Shown: piece after piece, positions 36,131 to 45,757 of the stretch
Layout of the letters: each line of letters starts with the position of its first letter
Position numbering within the stretch: the stretch's first letter is position 1
DNA from: Bacillus sp. (in: firmicutes)
GTDB taxonomy: Bacteria > Bacillota > Bacilli > Bacillales > Salisediminibacteriaceae
NCBI GenBank assembly: GCA_003560495.1
Contig: PWLM01000046.1
Location: 1-64,000 of the forward strand
Direction of reading: 5' to 3'
Length of the DNA: 64,000 nucleotides
Notes under the pieces: generated by a model
What the model was told of the DNA's origin: nothing
Seen by the model: only the letters and a program-made list of their open reading frames with translations
The model's database searches: none
Translations under genes and position numbers: made by a program

Positions 36131-39100
36131 GTGAGTAAAGGGTCATCTTCATGGAAGAATATATTTCATAAGGAAGGAACATCTGGAGTCACGAAAGGAT
36201 TTCGTGTTACATCTGCAGTTGTCTGGAATCTGGTGCTGGTTATATTTGTAATCGGGCTTATCGGTGTGGCGTTTGCAGGCGGAGCCGGGGCAGGCTATTT
36301 TGCCTCGCTCGTTCAGGATGAACCGATACGCGATTATGAAGAACTACACACCGAAATTTATGATTTTGAAGAAGCTTCGGAAGTTTATTTTGCAGACAAT
36401 GAATACTTAGGAGATCTCGTTGCTCCTTTGGAACGCCGGGAAGTTTCGCTGGACGAAGTCTCGGATAATCTTATTAACGCTATTATTGCAACAGAAGACG
36501 AATACTTTTTTGAACATGAAGGAATTGTGCCGAAAGCACTGATGCGGGCAGTGATGCAGGACTTCTCCAACGCAGCAACGCAGACTGGAGGAAGTACGCT
36601 CACACAGCAGCTTGTAAAAAACCAGGTACTTTCCAGTGAAGTTACCCACGATAGAAAAGCCGTAGAAATTCTACTCGCCATGCGTGTTGAACGATTCATG
36701 GATAAAGAAGATATTCTGGAAGCCTACCTGAACGTAGTACCTTTTGGACGTAATGCTTCCGGTGTTCAGATCGCCGGTGCCCAGGCCGCTGCCGAAGGAA
36801 TTTTTGACACGGAGGTATCTGAATTAACTATCCCTCAATCGGCATTTATTGCAGGACTTCCGCAGAGCCCCTTCGCCTATACGCCATTTACAAACGATGC
36901 AGAGCAGAAGGAATCAATCGAAGCCGGCACCAATCGTATGGGCACAGTATTACGCCGTATGAAAGACAGCGGCTATATCGATGAGGAACAATATGAAGAA
37001 GCGCTGAACTATGATATTCGCCAAGACTTCGCAGAACCTCAGCCTTCCAGTCTGGACGAATACCCTTATATAGTAGACGCTGCCCGGGAAAAAGCCCACG
37101 GAATCATCATGAACCACTTGATGGAGGAAGACGATGTAGTACTTGAAGAAATTGAAGATGAAGACTACCGTGCCCTCGTGAGAAGCCGATATAATGAGGC
37201 CGCAGAGGAAGAACTCCAGCAGGGTGGATTCGAAATTCATACGACTATCCATAAAGATATTTACGATGCACAGCAGGAAGCAGTTGAAAACTTTGACCAC
37301 TTCGCTCCAAACCAGACTGCCATGATCGAAGTTGGCGAAGAAGGGGAAGAAGAAGAAGTAGAAATGGAATTTATGGAACAGACCGGTGCGGTCATGATCG
37401 ACAATCGTACAGGTGGTATTATCAGTTTTGTCGCCGGCCGCGATTATGAGGAAAGCAATTTCAACCGTGCCACAGGTAACATGCGCCGCCACACTGGTTC
37501 TACAATGAAATCCCTGCTCACCTACGCTGTAGGTTTCGAAACGGGATCACTTCAGCCGGGGTACATTACGGCAGACATTCCTTACGACTACGAAGCCGAT
37601 GAATTCGATGAGGACCCGGCCAACGAAGTGTCCAACTTTGATAACAGCCATTCAGGTCTTATTACAGTGCGCGAAGCACTTTCCCGTTCGAGAAACGTAC
37701 CTGCGGTAAGAGAAATGAGCTTTATTGATCACGACACAGCAAGAGAGGCACTTATCAATTATGGATTTGAGCCTTATATGGGTGGAGATGAAGGTATCCC
37801 TTACCAGTCTACAGCTCTTGGAACACTCGGAATGAACGTAGAAGCTAACACAAGTGCTTTTTCCACCTTCGGTAATGACGGAAAGCGAAAAGAATCCTAC
37901 ATGGTGGAGCGTATTGTAGATTCCAACGGCGAGACTATTTTCGAAGAGAACGCGGAAGATGAAATAGAGATTCTTTCGGAAGAAACAAATTACTTGATGA
38001 TTGACGTTATGCGGGACGTAATGGAATCCGGTCTTGGTACCGCTCCACAGCTCCCTGGATTTCTTGACTTCGAATCAGATCTTGCCGGGAAAACCGGTAC
38101 AAGTAACGAAACGCGGGACGCCTGGTTTGTCGGTCTTAACCCGAATGTTACGATGGGAATATGGGTAGGTTATGATACAGAACAGATTCCTGTACCGCAG
38201 GAACATGACGGCATCTCCTACGGTCCACGAACCCAGATGCTCTGGGCAGAACTCGCTAACGCAGCCTACGACGTGAACGATACGCTGATGGCACCGGAAG
38301 AAGAGTTCCAGCAGCCGGATGGAGTAGTAGAAGAAGAAGTGTGCGGGGTCTCCGGAATGGCACCAACTGAACGATGTGAAGATGCCGGACTGGTAACAAC
38401 AGACCTCTTCAATGAAGAATTCGCACCTTCAGAAGACGGTGATGATGATATGATCGATTACGTGCAGATTGATGGAGACAATTACCTTGCTCTTGACAGC
38501 ACACCTTCTGAGTTTACACGAAGTGGTGTAGCGATGCTGGATGAACGATTTGACTTTTCATCAGATGACCTTTCTGAGTACCTTCCTTCTGATTGGGATG
38601 ATCTTGCTTCAGCCAGTGAAGAAGCTCCGGACAACGGCCGCACACCAAGTACTATGCCGGACATTGACAGCGGCTCCTCTTCCATCTCATGGGATGCCCA
38701 TCCGGATGAAGAAGTGATTGGCTACCGGGTATACCACGCTTCCAGTGAAGGCGGAAGCTTTTCTGAAGTAGAAAGTGTACGCTGGGATGAAGATTTTTCT
38801 TACTCCGGCAGTTCGGGAGCCTATCGTGTAACAGCAGTGGACGTTGCCGGCCGGGAATCGAGTCCGAGTAATTCTGTAACCGTTGGATCAGGCTCTACCG
38901 ACAGCGACGACGATGAGTCTGATGAAAATACAGGAAGTAATGATGAAGATACAACCGATAATACTTCCAATAACTATGATGAAAACGACAACAGTGCAGC
39001 AACAGACGATGAATCCAATGATAACAATTCGGACAACAATAACGGTTCGAACGATAATGCAGAAAACAACAACCAGGAAAATAATGCCGGGACTGATAAC

Positions 39101-39727
39101 ACCCCGGCAGACACTGGTTCAAACAATGACAGCTCCAACAACAACTCCGGCAATGACGCCGGCGGTAACAATAATGCCGGGGGCAATAACAACAACTCCG
39201 GCAATGACGCCGGCGGTAACAATAATGCCGGGGGCAATAACAACAACTCCGGTAATGAGGCCGGCAGCAACAATGCCGGGGGCAATAACAACAACTCCGG
39301 CAATGACGCCGGCGGTAATAATGCCGGGGGCAATAACAACAACTCCGGCAATGACGCCGGCGGTAACAATGCCGGGGGCAATAACAACAACTCCGGCAAT
39401 GACGCCGGCAGTAACAATGCCGATAGCACTAACAACAACTCCGGCAATGACGCCGGCAGCAACAATGCCGGGGGCAATAACAACAACTCCGGCAATGACG
39501 CCGGCAGCAACAATGCCGATAGCACTAACAACAACTCCGGCAATGACGCCGGCGGCAGTAACAATGCCGATAGCACTAACAACAACTCCGGCAACGAGGC
39601 CGACGGCAATAATGCCAGTAGCAGTAACAACAACTCCGGCAATGAGGCCGACGGCAACAATTCCAACAATAACTCCGACAATACTTCTACCAATAACTCC
39701 AATAATAACTCCAACAACAACGAATAA
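36131..39727 (+). CDS. class A penicillin-binding protein with a fibronectin domain and a long Asn-rich tail
   Basis: Bifunctional peptidoglycan glycosyltransferase and transpeptidase. Start GTG at 36131 with AAGGGGG upstream. Membrane helix about 33-58. GT51 domain motifs: EDEYFFEHEG (about 122), GGSTLTQQLVKN, RKAVEILLAMRVER, KEDILEAYLN. Transpeptidase motifs: SxxK in GSTMKSL (about 455), SRN in LSRSRNVP, KTGT in AGKTGTS (about 653). A fibronectin type III domain follows (about 840-925), then an acidic and Asn/Gly/Ser repeat tail (about 930-1198) with 11 copies of NNNSGN(D/E)A. 1198 residues is far longer than PonA of B. subtilis (914). The tail probably spans or fills the wall. Terminator at 39732. 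Confidence 0.95.
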   Translation: MSKGSSSWKNIFHKEGTSGVTKGFRVTSAVVWNLVLVIFVIGLIGVAFAGGAGAGYFASLVQDEPIRDYEELHTEIYDFEEASEVYFADNEYLGDLVAPLERREVSLDEVSDNLINAIIATEDEYFFEHEGIVPKALMRAVMQDFSNAATQTGGSTLTQQLVKNQVLSSEVTHDRKAVEILLAMRVERFMDKEDILEAYLNVVPFGRNASGVQIAGAQAAAEGIFDTEVSELTIPQSAFIAGLPQSPFAYTPFTNDAEQKESIEAGTNRMGTVLRRMKDSGYIDEEQYEEALNYDIRQDFAEPQPSSLDEYPYIVDAAREKAHGIIMNHLMEEDDVVLEEIEDEDYRALVRSRYNEAAEEELQQGGFEIHTTIHKDIYDAQQEAVENFDHFAPNQTAMIEVGEEGEEEEVEMEFMEQTGAVMIDNRTGGIISFVAGRDYEESNFNRATGNMRRHTGSTMKSLLTYAVGFETGSLQPGYITADIPYDYEADEFDEDPANEVSNFDNSHSGLITVREALSRSRNVPAVREMSFIDHDTAREALINYGFEPYMGGDEGIPYQSTALGTLGMNVEANTSAFSTFGNDGKRKESYMVERIVDSNGETIFEENAEDEIEILSEETNYLMIDVMRDVMESGLGTAPQLPGFLDFESDLAGKTGTSNETRDAWFVGLNPNVTMGIWVGYDTEQIPVPQEHDGISYGPRTQMLWAELANAAYDVNDTLMAPEEEFQQPDGVVEEEVCGVSGMAPTERCEDAGLVTTDLFNEEFAPSEDGDDDMIDYVQIDGDNYLALDSTPSEFTRSGVAMLDERFDFSSDDLSEYLPSDWDDLASASEEAPDNGRTPSTMPDIDSGSSSISWDAHPDEEVIGYRVYHASSEGGSFSEVESVRWDEDFSYSGSSGAYRVTAVDVAGRESSPSNSVTVGSGSTDSDDDESDENTGSNDEDTTDNTSNNYDENDNSAATDDESNDNNSDNNNGSNDNAENNNQENNAGTDNTPADTGSNNDSSNNNSGNDAGGNNNAGGNNNNSGNDAGGNNNAGGNNNNSGNEAGSNNAGGNNNNSGNDAGGNNAGGNNNNSGNDAGGNNAGGNNNNSGNDAGSNNADSTNNNSGNDAGSNNAGGNNNNSGNDAGSNNADSTNNNSGNDAGGSNNADSTNNNSGNEADGNNASSSNNNSGNEADGNNSNNNSDNTSTNNSNNNSNNNE
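39130..39660 (+). repeat. tandem coding repeats, 42-48 bp, in the PBP tail
   Basis: Eleven imperfect copies of a unit containing AACTCCGG(C/T)AA(T/C)GA and GCCGG, interleaved with AACAATGCC-type spacers. Units alternate between two spacer types (AGGNN and NADST), which suggests growth by duplication of pairs. The long open frames on the other strand here are shadows of this repeat. Confidence 0.9.
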
Positions 39728-39731
39728 ATTT

Positions 39732-39775
39732 AAAGCAGTTCCCCCGGTCTTCCACCTCAGGGGAACTGCTTTTTT
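39732..39775 (+). terminator. terminator after the PBP gene
   Basis: AAAGCAGTTCCCC (39732-39744) pairs with GGGGAACTGCTTT (39760-39772), then UUU. Confidence 0.9.
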
Positions 39776-39906
39776 ATATTCTATAAAAAGAAGCTTCTCT
39801 GCAAAACCGGCAGATCCAAGGGCAGCACGCAATACACTTTAATATTTACACCTGTTTGTGCAGACAAGTTTTATCAATAAACTCCCTCCCTTGCCATTAT
39901 TTCTGC

Positions 39907-39943
39907 AGAATGGATAGGAGCGTATTCCATTCTATGGTATATT
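39907..39943 (+). promoter_or_regulatory. acuABC promoter with an overlapping palindrome
   Basis: Extended -10 TGGTATATT at 39935-39943. Just upstream AGAATGGA (39907-39914) and TCCATTCT (39926-39933) form a perfect inverted repeat with an 11-nt centre, sitting over the -35 region. It is not a cre. A repressor or activator site is likely. Confidence 0.5.
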
Positions 39944-39969
39944 AGACATATCAATGTGGGAAAGTGGGG

Positions 39970-40611
39970 ATGGCTTTGAAACATAAAAAAACGTTTCATT
40001 CGATCGAACACACCGGCAGGGACGGCAGAAAATTCACAATTGCCGGGCCTTTATCTACAGAAACTATTGAAAGCGCTGCCTTTGATGAGGGGTTGAAAGC
40101 GTTCCGTACTCCTGAGAAGCAGCATGAAGCACTCGTTAATGTAGCAAAACTTGAAGAAAGCCGGATCATCGCAGCTATGGAAGATAACACGATTGTCGGC
40201 TACGCTGTCTACCTTTATCCGGATGAAGTGGAGAGATGGTCACAGTACCGTTTTGACAATTTGATTGAACTCGGAGCTATCGAAGTTTCCAGAGATTTCC
40301 GAGGTCATTCACTGGCGAAAGAGATTCTTAAAGTTTCAATGATGGATGAATCGGTGGAGGATTACATTATTATTACTACAGAATACTACTGGCACTGGGA
40401 TTTGCGGAGCACTGGACTGTCAATCTGGGAATACCGTGATATTATGGAAAAAGTTATGAATTCCGGCGGGCTGATATGGTACGCTACAGATGACCCCGAA
40501 ATCAGTTCTCACCCTGCCAATTGTCTCATGGCCAGAATAGGCAGCCGTGTTTCCAATGAGTCGGTGCATGAATTTGACAGGGTTCGTTTTCGCAACCGCT
40601 ACATGATTTAA
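39970..40611 (+). CDS. acuA: protein N-acetyltransferase AcuA
   Basis: GNAT enzyme that acetylates and switches off acetyl-CoA synthetase AcsA. 213 residues from the ATG at 39970. The acetyl-CoA loop is VSRDFRGHSLAKEIL (about 99-113); EYYWHWDL and HPANCLMARIG are hallmarks of AcuA. First gene of acuABC. In B. subtilis its target gene acsA is divergent next door; here the neighbour is the PBP gene, and acsA is not in this window. Confidence 0.95.
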   Translation: MALKHKKTFHSIEHTGRDGRKFTIAGPLSTETIESAAFDEGLKAFRTPEKQHEALVNVAKLEESRIIAAMEDNTIVGYAVYLYPDEVERWSQYRFDNLIELGAIEVSRDFRGHSLAKEILKVSMMDESVEDYIIITTEYYWHWDLRSTGLSIWEYRDIMEKVMNSGGLIWYATDDPEISSHPANCLMARIGSRVSNESVHEFDRVRFRNRYMI

Positions 40612-40636
40612 TAACATGAAAAGAGGTGCTTACCGT

Positions 40637-41242
40637 ATGCGTGTGGAGGAAGTAATGCAGCGTGATATTATATCCATCGTACCAACAGATACTGTCGGTC
40701 ACGCCGTATCTTTAATGCTTGAAAACAAAGTCCGGCATCTGCCGGTCGTTTCAATTGAAACAGAAGAATTAACCGGCATAGTATCCAACAGAGATCTACG
40801 GGCCCTGGATCCTCAGATCATAATTCAAGAAGTAATGATAGAAAACGTACATACAGCTTTTCCCGGGGACTTCGTGGAGGAAGCTGCCTATATGATGCTT
40901 GAAAACAAAATTCACTGTCTTCCGGTAATGGACGAAGATAACGTAATCGGTATGCTGACAGATACTGACCTCCTTCGTACACTCGTAAAATTAACAGGCT
41001 CTGACCGCCCGACATCCCGGGTGGAAGTCGACGTACCTGATGAAAGCGGGCAGCTCTCCCAGCTGACAACTATAGCAAAGGACTATAAAATGAATATTCA
41101 AAGTATTTTTGCTATTCCTTCTGAACAGGATCGTATGCGTATTGTCATGAGAATGCAGACAATCAACCCCCACTCTTTCGTACAGGAACTTAAACATCAA
41201 GGCTACGTACTAATCTGGCCGAAAGAACCGGAGATGAGATAA
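40637..41242 (+). CDS. acuB: acetoin utilisation protein AcuB, CBS and ACT-like
   Basis: Two CBS motifs (about 4-55 and 66-120: MQRDIISIVPTDTV, ENKIHCLPVMDEDNVIGML) and a C-terminal ACT-like domain (about 130-200). Presumed adenine-nucleotide sensor, role in acuABC unclear. I use the ATG at 40637 (MRVEEVMQRD), with AAAGAGGTG upstream, giving 201 residues. It lies 25 nt after acuA and ends 1 nt before acuC. Confidence 0.9.
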   Translation: MRVEEVMQRDIISIVPTDTVGHAVSLMLENKVRHLPVVSIETEELTGIVSNRDLRALDPQIIIQEVMIENVHTAFPGDFVEEAAYMMLENKIHCLPVMDEDNVIGMLTDTDLLRTLVKLTGSDRPTSRVEVDVPDESGQLSQLTTIAKDYKMNIQSIFAIPSEQDRMRIVMRMQTINPHSFVQELKHQGYVLIWPKEPEMR

Positions 41243-41243
41243 T

Positions 41244-42404
41244 ATGAAAAACGAAGCAGCATTTATATTTTCCGAAGAACAGCTTGGATACAAGTTTCAC
41301 GATGACCACCCGTTTAATCAGCATCGTCTGACGATCACTAATGATCTTCTTTTTAAAACGGGTGCTTTAAAACAGGAAGATATTACTCCTGCCCGGATGG
41401 CTACGGTGGACGAACTGCTTCTCGTACACGATGAAGAGTTTGTTTCCGCTGTTATTAGTGCTACCGAAGGGCAGCAGAAATCCGCATACAAAACTAAATT
41501 TGGTATTGGAACCGAAGATACACCGGTATTTCCGATGATGCACGACGCTGCGTCCTGGCTGGTAGGCGGAACGCTTCAAGCTGCCGATCTCGTTTTTCAG
41601 CATGGCTATAAACATGCTCTGAATCTCGGCGGCGGCCTTCATCACGGGTTCCGGGGAAAAGCTTCCGGCTTTTGTATTTATAACGACAGCTCTATCGCCA
41701 TAGAATATATGAAGCAGAAATACGGCGTCCGCGTATTATACATTGATACCGATGCCCACCATGGAGACGGCGTGCAGTGGGCTTTCTACGATGATCCGGA
41801 AGTGTGTACACTTTCCTTTCATGAAAGCGGCCGCTTCCTTTTCCCAGGAACCGGTCATTCGTCCGAAAGGGGACACGGGGAGGGATATGGTACCGCATTC
41901 AATGTTCCTTTTGAAGCTTTTTCAGAAGACGATACAATGCTCCAGTCTTACGAAACCGTCATGCGTCAGGTTATTGAATCTTTTAGACCGGATGTTATTT
42001 TAACGCAGAATGGCGCCGATGCCCATTACTTCGACCCTCTTACCCACCTGTGCGGCACGCTCAATTTTTTTCACGAAATACCGAGGCTTGCTCACCAGCT
42101 TGCCCACGAGTACTGTGATGGACGATGGATTGCCGTCGGAGGCGGAGGTTACGATATATGGAGAGTTGTACCAAGAGCATGGTCCAGTGTCTGGCTGGAA
42201 ATGAGTGAGCAGACCCACATTCGTAAAGACCCGATTCCGGAATCCTGGCTGCAGAGCTGGCAGGAGGAGTCCCCCGTTAAACTTCCTGATAAATGGGATG
42301 ATCCACCCGGCTTGTATCCTCAGATCCCGCGCAAAAAAGAAATTGATCAGAAAAATGCCCGTACAGTAAAGCAGGCCTTAAAGTTTCTTTCAAAACAGCC
42401 ATAA
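41244..42404 (+). CDS. acuC: histone deacetylase-like protein AcuC
   Basis: Class I HDAC-fold zinc deacetylase that removes acetyl groups put on by AcuA. Catalytic residues: GGGLHHGFRGKASGF (two His), DTDAHHGDGVQWAFY (zinc Asp and His), a second zinc Asp in QNGADAHYFDPL, and Tyr in GGGGYDIWR. 386 residues. Stop of acuB is 1 nt upstream, so strongly coupled. Confidence 0.95.
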   Translation: MKNEAAFIFSEEQLGYKFHDDHPFNQHRLTITNDLLFKTGALKQEDITPARMATVDELLLVHDEEFVSAVISATEGQQKSAYKTKFGIGTEDTPVFPMMHDAASWLVGGTLQAADLVFQHGYKHALNLGGGLHHGFRGKASGFCIYNDSSIAIEYMKQKYGVRVLYIDTDAHHGDGVQWAFYDDPEVCTLSFHESGRFLFPGTGHSSERGHGEGYGTAFNVPFEAFSEDDTMLQSYETVMRQVIESFRPDVILTQNGADAHYFDPLTHLCGTLNFFHEIPRLAHQLAHEYCDGRWIAVGGGGYDIWRVVPRAWSSVWLEMSEQTHIRKDPIPESWLQSWQEESPVKLPDKWDDPPGLYPQIPRKKEIDQKNARTVKQALKFLSKQP

Positions 42405-42410
42405 AGAAAC

Positions 42411-42447
42411 AAGCCGGCCTTATCGATGATATCGATAAGGCCGGCTT
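42411..42447. repeat. perfect 37-bp palindrome between acuC and mtnN
   Basis: 17-bp arms AAGCCGGCCTTATCGAT and complement around GAT, with no U-run on either strand (GGCTTCAGG). It sits between the convergent acuC and mtnN genes; it may be a strong terminator of unusual type or a protein-binding site. Confidence 0.7.
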
Positions 42448-42499
42448 CAGGATGGTTAATAAAGCGGTTTAAGCGCCTGACAGAAGCAGCATTTGAAAG

Positions 42500-43225
42500 C
42501 TATGATCGGTTTTCCTGAGGAAGAGTTTTCATATACTTGCGAATAGCATTCGTGACAATAAAAGCAGACCTTTCTGCCGTCTCATACACCCACTGCTGAA
42601 AAGATTTTGGAGCATCCCCATTTGCTTTATCGGATATAGAACGGATGACTACAAACGGGACGTCATGCATCCAGGATATGTGAGCAAGAGCGGCCCCTTC
42701 CATTTCAACGCAGTCAGCTTCAAACAAAGTTCGCAGCTGGTCCACTTCTTCCTTATTCGCAATGAACTTTTCACCGCTGATAACCTTCCCCTCTTTCACA
42801 TTAATACCCTCAATCTCCCGGGCAGCTTCTGTAACTAATGAACGCCACAGGGGATCAGCATGAAAAATAGAAGGCCCGTCGAACATAGGAATTATTCCTT
42901 TCGGAAAACCGAGCGGACTCGCATCAATGTCGTGGTACTGACACATACTGCTTACTACAATATCCCCTATTTCCAGGTCGGGATCTGCTGCTCCCGCTAC
43001 TCCCGTGAATAAAATCACATCCACATTAAATACGTCGATCATTTTTTGAGCTGCGGCAGCGGCATTTACTTTTCCAACTCCTGCTTTTGTAAGGACAACA
43101 CTACAGACACCATAGCAGCCTTCAAAATACTTTGTTTTAGCGAGCGTATGTTTTTCTTCGATGCTGAAAAGATGGGTAAAATAAGCAATTTCTTCTTCCA
43201 TTGCTCCAATTATTCCTATTTTCAT
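42500..43225 (-). CDS. mtnN: MTA/SAH nucleosidase
   Basis: Cleaves adenine from methylthioadenosine and S-adenosylhomocysteine. N-terminal MKIGIIGAMEEEI, the catalytic Asp in IRSISDKANG (about 204-213) and VEMEGAALAH (about 178-187) are typical. 241 residues. Start ATG at 43225 with GAGGGGG upstream. It occupies the place of motP/motS (ytxD/ytxE) that follow ccpA in B. subtilis. Confidence 0.95.
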   Translation of the reverse strand: MKIGIIGAMEEEIAYFTHLFSIEEKHTLAKTKYFEGCYGVCSVVLTKAGVGKVNAAAAAQKMIDVFNVDVILFTGVAGAADPDLEIGDIVVSSMCQYHDIDASPLGFPKGIIPMFDGPSIFHADPLWRSLVTEAAREIEGINVKEGKVISGEKFIANKEEVDQLRTLFEADCVEMEGAALAHISWMHDVPFVVIRSISDKANGDAPKSFQQWVYETAERSAFIVTNAIRKYMKTLPQENRS

Positions 43226-43259
43226 CGAAAAAACCCCCTCTAATCTGCATGGTCAGCAG

Positions 43260-43287
43260 AACCGGACATTTTACATTATGTCCGGTT
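43260..43287 (-). terminator. hairpin between ccpA and mtnN
   Basis: AACCGGACAT (43260-43269) pairs with ATGTCCGGTT (43278-43287). The U-run is poor (UUCUG) on the minus strand, so only a partial terminator for ccpA. Confidence 0.55.
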
Positions 43288-43311
43288 TGGATGCTGATTG
43301 CTGTAATGCTT

Positions 43312-44322
43312 TTATTCTTCTTTAAAAGACGTGGACTGACGATATTCTATCCGATGCGGAAGGACAACTGCGTTTTCTTCCACTTCTTCTTTATTCATAA
43401 GTTTTGTAAGCAGTCTCATAGAAACAGCACCGATATCATACATCGGCTGAACAACTGTTGTGAGGGCCGGCCTTACCATGGTGGCAAGACGGGTGTTATC
43501 AAACCCGATAATTTCAAAATTTTCTGGAATACTGTATCCGGCATCCTGCGCACCATGGATCAATCCAAGTGCCATTTCATCTGTGGACGCAAAAATAGCT
43601 GTAGGTTTATTTTCAAGTTTATCAAGTTGACGGATCGCATCCAGACCGGAATCGTGAGTATAATCCCCGATGACGACAAGATCGTCTTCGAGGTCAATAT
43701 CTGCTTCCTGAAGCGCTCTTTTATACCCTGAATACTTCTGATATCCATTGATTGGATCCTCAAGAGTGCCGGAAAGCATAGCAATCCGTTTATGTCCTTG
43801 ACGGATAAAGGTAGATACAGCATCATAAGCAGCCTGATGATAATCAATATTTACGGATGGAAATTCCTTTTTCTCATCGATGGTCGCTGAAAGTACGACG
43901 GGCACAGGCGACTTTTTAAAAGCATCCTCGTGCTCCTTAGTAATTTCTCCTCCCATAAATACAATCCCATCCACCTGCTTTTCCAGCATAGTATTAATCA
44001 AGTGAATTTCTTTGTCCTTATTCTGGTCCGAGTTGCTGAGAATGATGTTGTACTTATACATTGTCGCAATATCTTCTATTCCTCGCGCAAGTTCTGCAAA
44101 GAAAATACTGGAGATGTCTGGAATAATTACTCCAACTGTCGTCGTCCTTTTACTTGCAAGTCCCCGGGCTACTGCGTTCGGACGGTATCCAAGCCGGTCG
44201 ATAGCTTCCATCACTCTTTTTCTCGTAGTCGGCTTCACGTTTGGATTGCCGTTTACAACACGTGATACGGTCGCCATCGAGACCCCTGCTTCTCTTGCTA
44301 CATCATAAATTGTTACATTCAT
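43312..44322 (-). CDS. ccpA: catabolite control protein A
   Basis: LacI/GalR master regulator of carbon catabolite control; binds cre sites with HPr-Ser-P. Start at the ATG at 44322 ([13 protein letters not shown]) with AGGAGGAG upstream. HTH and hinge in the first 60 residues ([20 protein letters not shown]), then the ligand-binding core. 336 residues, against 334 in B. subtilis. A partial cre is seen at ackA. Alone between aroA and mtnN. Confidence 0.97.
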   Translation of the reverse strand: MNVTIYDVAREAGVSMATVSRVVNGNPNVKPTTRKRVMEAIDRLGYRPNAVARGLASKRTTTVGVIIPDISSIFFAELARGIEDIATMYKYNIILSNSDQNKDKEIHLINTMLEKQVDGIVFMGGEITKEHEDAFKKSPVPVVLSATIDEKKEFPSVNIDYHQAAYDAVSTFIRQGHKRIAMLSGTLEDPINGYQKYSGYKRALQEADIDLEDDLVVIGDYTHDSGLDAIRQLDKLENKPTAIFASTDEMALGLIHGAQDAGYSIPENFEIIGFDNTRLATMVRPALTTVVQPMYDIGAVSMRLLTKLMNKEEVEENAVVLPHRIEYRQSTSFKEE

Positions 44323-44494
44323 TACTGCTCCTCCTAACAATTATTTACAAATAATGGTTTTCATATTTTCATAATCTACACTCATCATACGACACTTTTT
44401 ATAGGCGTGCAAACGATTAAATATTCAGAAATACCCGCTGTTACCGGCATGTTATTATACTTAATTCTCTATGAATATCTTCAATTCCTTCCAT

Positions 44495-44534
44495 AAAAAA
44501 AGCTGTTTCGAGGGTTCATTTACCCCGAAACAGC
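44495..44534 (-). terminator. terminator after aroA
   Basis: GCTGTTTCGaGGGT (44502-44515) pairs with ACCCCGAAACAGC (44522-44534); seven U on the minus strand (44495-44501). Confidence 0.9.
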
Positions 44535-44543
44535 CTCAAATTA

Positions 44544-45638
44544 TTAATTTAACGCAGGCTGGCCTTTCTTGTAAAGACCTGATTCCGTCAGTTTGGCAAG
44601 AAATTCCTCAAATTGTGGAATGTTCATCTGCTGGGCAGAATCTGAAAGTGCCACTGCAGGATCCGGATGAACTTCTGTCATGACACCGTCTGCGCCTACA
44701 GCAAGGGCTGCTTTTGCAGTCGGCAGCAGAAGATCCCGTCTTCCGGTAGAGTGAGTAACGTCTACAAGTACCGGCAGGTGGGTTTCCTGCTTAAGAATCG
44801 GAACAGCTGAAATATCCAGCGTGTTTCTTGTAGCAGATTCGTACGTTCTGATACCTCGCTCGCAGAGTATGATCTGACCGTTGCCCTGGGCATGAATGTA
44901 TTCAGCAGCGTTAATAAGCTCTTTAATTGTTGCAGAAAGTCCCCGCTTAAGAAGAATCGGCTTGTCTACTTTTCCTGCCGCCTTAAGAAGTTCAAAGTTC
45001 TGCATGTTACGGGCGCCGATCTGGATAACGTCGAGGTAGTCAACAGCTTTTTCCATGTCGTGCGGCGTAACAATTTCGCTGATTACCGCCAGATCGTGTT
45101 TATCCGCCACCTGTTTAAGAATTTTCAGTCCTTCTTCGCCAAGTCCCTGGAAATCATAAGGGGAAGTTCTCGGTTTGAAAGCTCCGCCGCGCATCAGTTT
45201 AATACCCTGTTTTTTAAGTGCTCCGGCTACTTCATCTACCTGTTCGAAGCTTTCTACAGAACAAGGACCAGCAATAATGCGCTGCTCTCCGTCTCCAATT
45301 GTCTCCCCTTTTACGTTAACGATCGTATCTTCCTGCTTACGTTTTCTGGAAACAAGAAGAGCTTTCCGGTGATCGTCTTCCTGAAGCTCAAGACTGGCTT
45401 TAAAAATTTCTTTGAAAATATGCTGGATTGTGGACGTTTCAAATGGTCCTTCATTCTTTTCAGCCAGTGCATCCAGCATTTTTCTCTCTCTTACAGGATC
45501 AAAACGATTAAGCCCCTGGGAAGCTTTGACACGTCCTACTTCCTGAGCAAGCTTTGCTCTTTTGGAGATCAGCTCAAACAGCTGGTCGTTCACCTCGTCT
45601 AATTGCGTTCTAAGCTCTTCTAGTTGTTCATTTCCCAT
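44544..45638 (-). CDS. aroA: bifunctional DAHP synthase / chorismate mutase
   Basis: First step of aromatic amino-acid synthesis with an N-terminal chorismate mutase domain (about 1-90, [20 protein letters not shown]) as feedback sensor, then a type I-beta DAHP synthase barrel. Signatures: [12 protein letters not shown] (about 119-130), [38 protein letters not shown] and [11 protein letters not shown]. 364 residues. Own promoter upstream and terminator at 44495. Confidence 0.97.
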   Translation of the reverse strand: MGNEQLEELRTQLDEVNDQLFELISKRAKLAQEVGRVKASQGLNRFDPVRERKMLDALAEKNEGPFETSTIQHIFKEIFKASLELQEDDHRKALLVSRKRKQEDTIVNVKGETIGDGEQRIIAGPCSVESFEQVDEVAGALKKQGIKLMRGGAFKPRTSPYDFQGLGEEGLKILKQVADKHDLAVISEIVTPHDMEKAVDYLDVIQIGARNMQNFELLKAAGKVDKPILLKRGLSATIKELINAAEYIHAQGNGQIILCERGIRTYESATRNTLDISAVPILKQETHLPVLVDVTHSTGRRDLLLPTAKAALAVGADGVMTEVHPDPAVALSDSAQQMNIPQFEEFLAKLTESGLYKKGQPALN

Positions 45639-45694
45639 TCTAAAAAACTCCTCTCTTTTGCTGTCAAGCCATCGCTTGCTTTGGATTACTGCTC

Positions 45695-45757
45695 ATTATA
45701 AACGATAAAGTTCCAATTGTCAGCCCTTTTTCTTTAATTCTTGAACGCTTTTAAGCG
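45695..45757 (-). promoter_or_regulatory. SigA promoter of aroA with an upstream palindrome
   Basis: On the minus strand -35 CTGACA (45718-45723), exact 17-nt spacer, -10 TATAAT (45695-45700). A palindrome CGCTTTTAAGCG is 22 nt upstream (45746-45757). Confidence 0.75.

Noticed and set aside
39130..39660. Possible CRISPR-like direct repeats
   Set aside because: The repeats are in frame, have no unique spacers of constant length, and encode the PBP tail.
38883..39842. Three long frames (319 codons plus, 248 and 237 codons minus) over the PBP tail
   Set aside because: They are repeats such as TPAMTPA and LPELLL that come from the coding repeats read in other frames.
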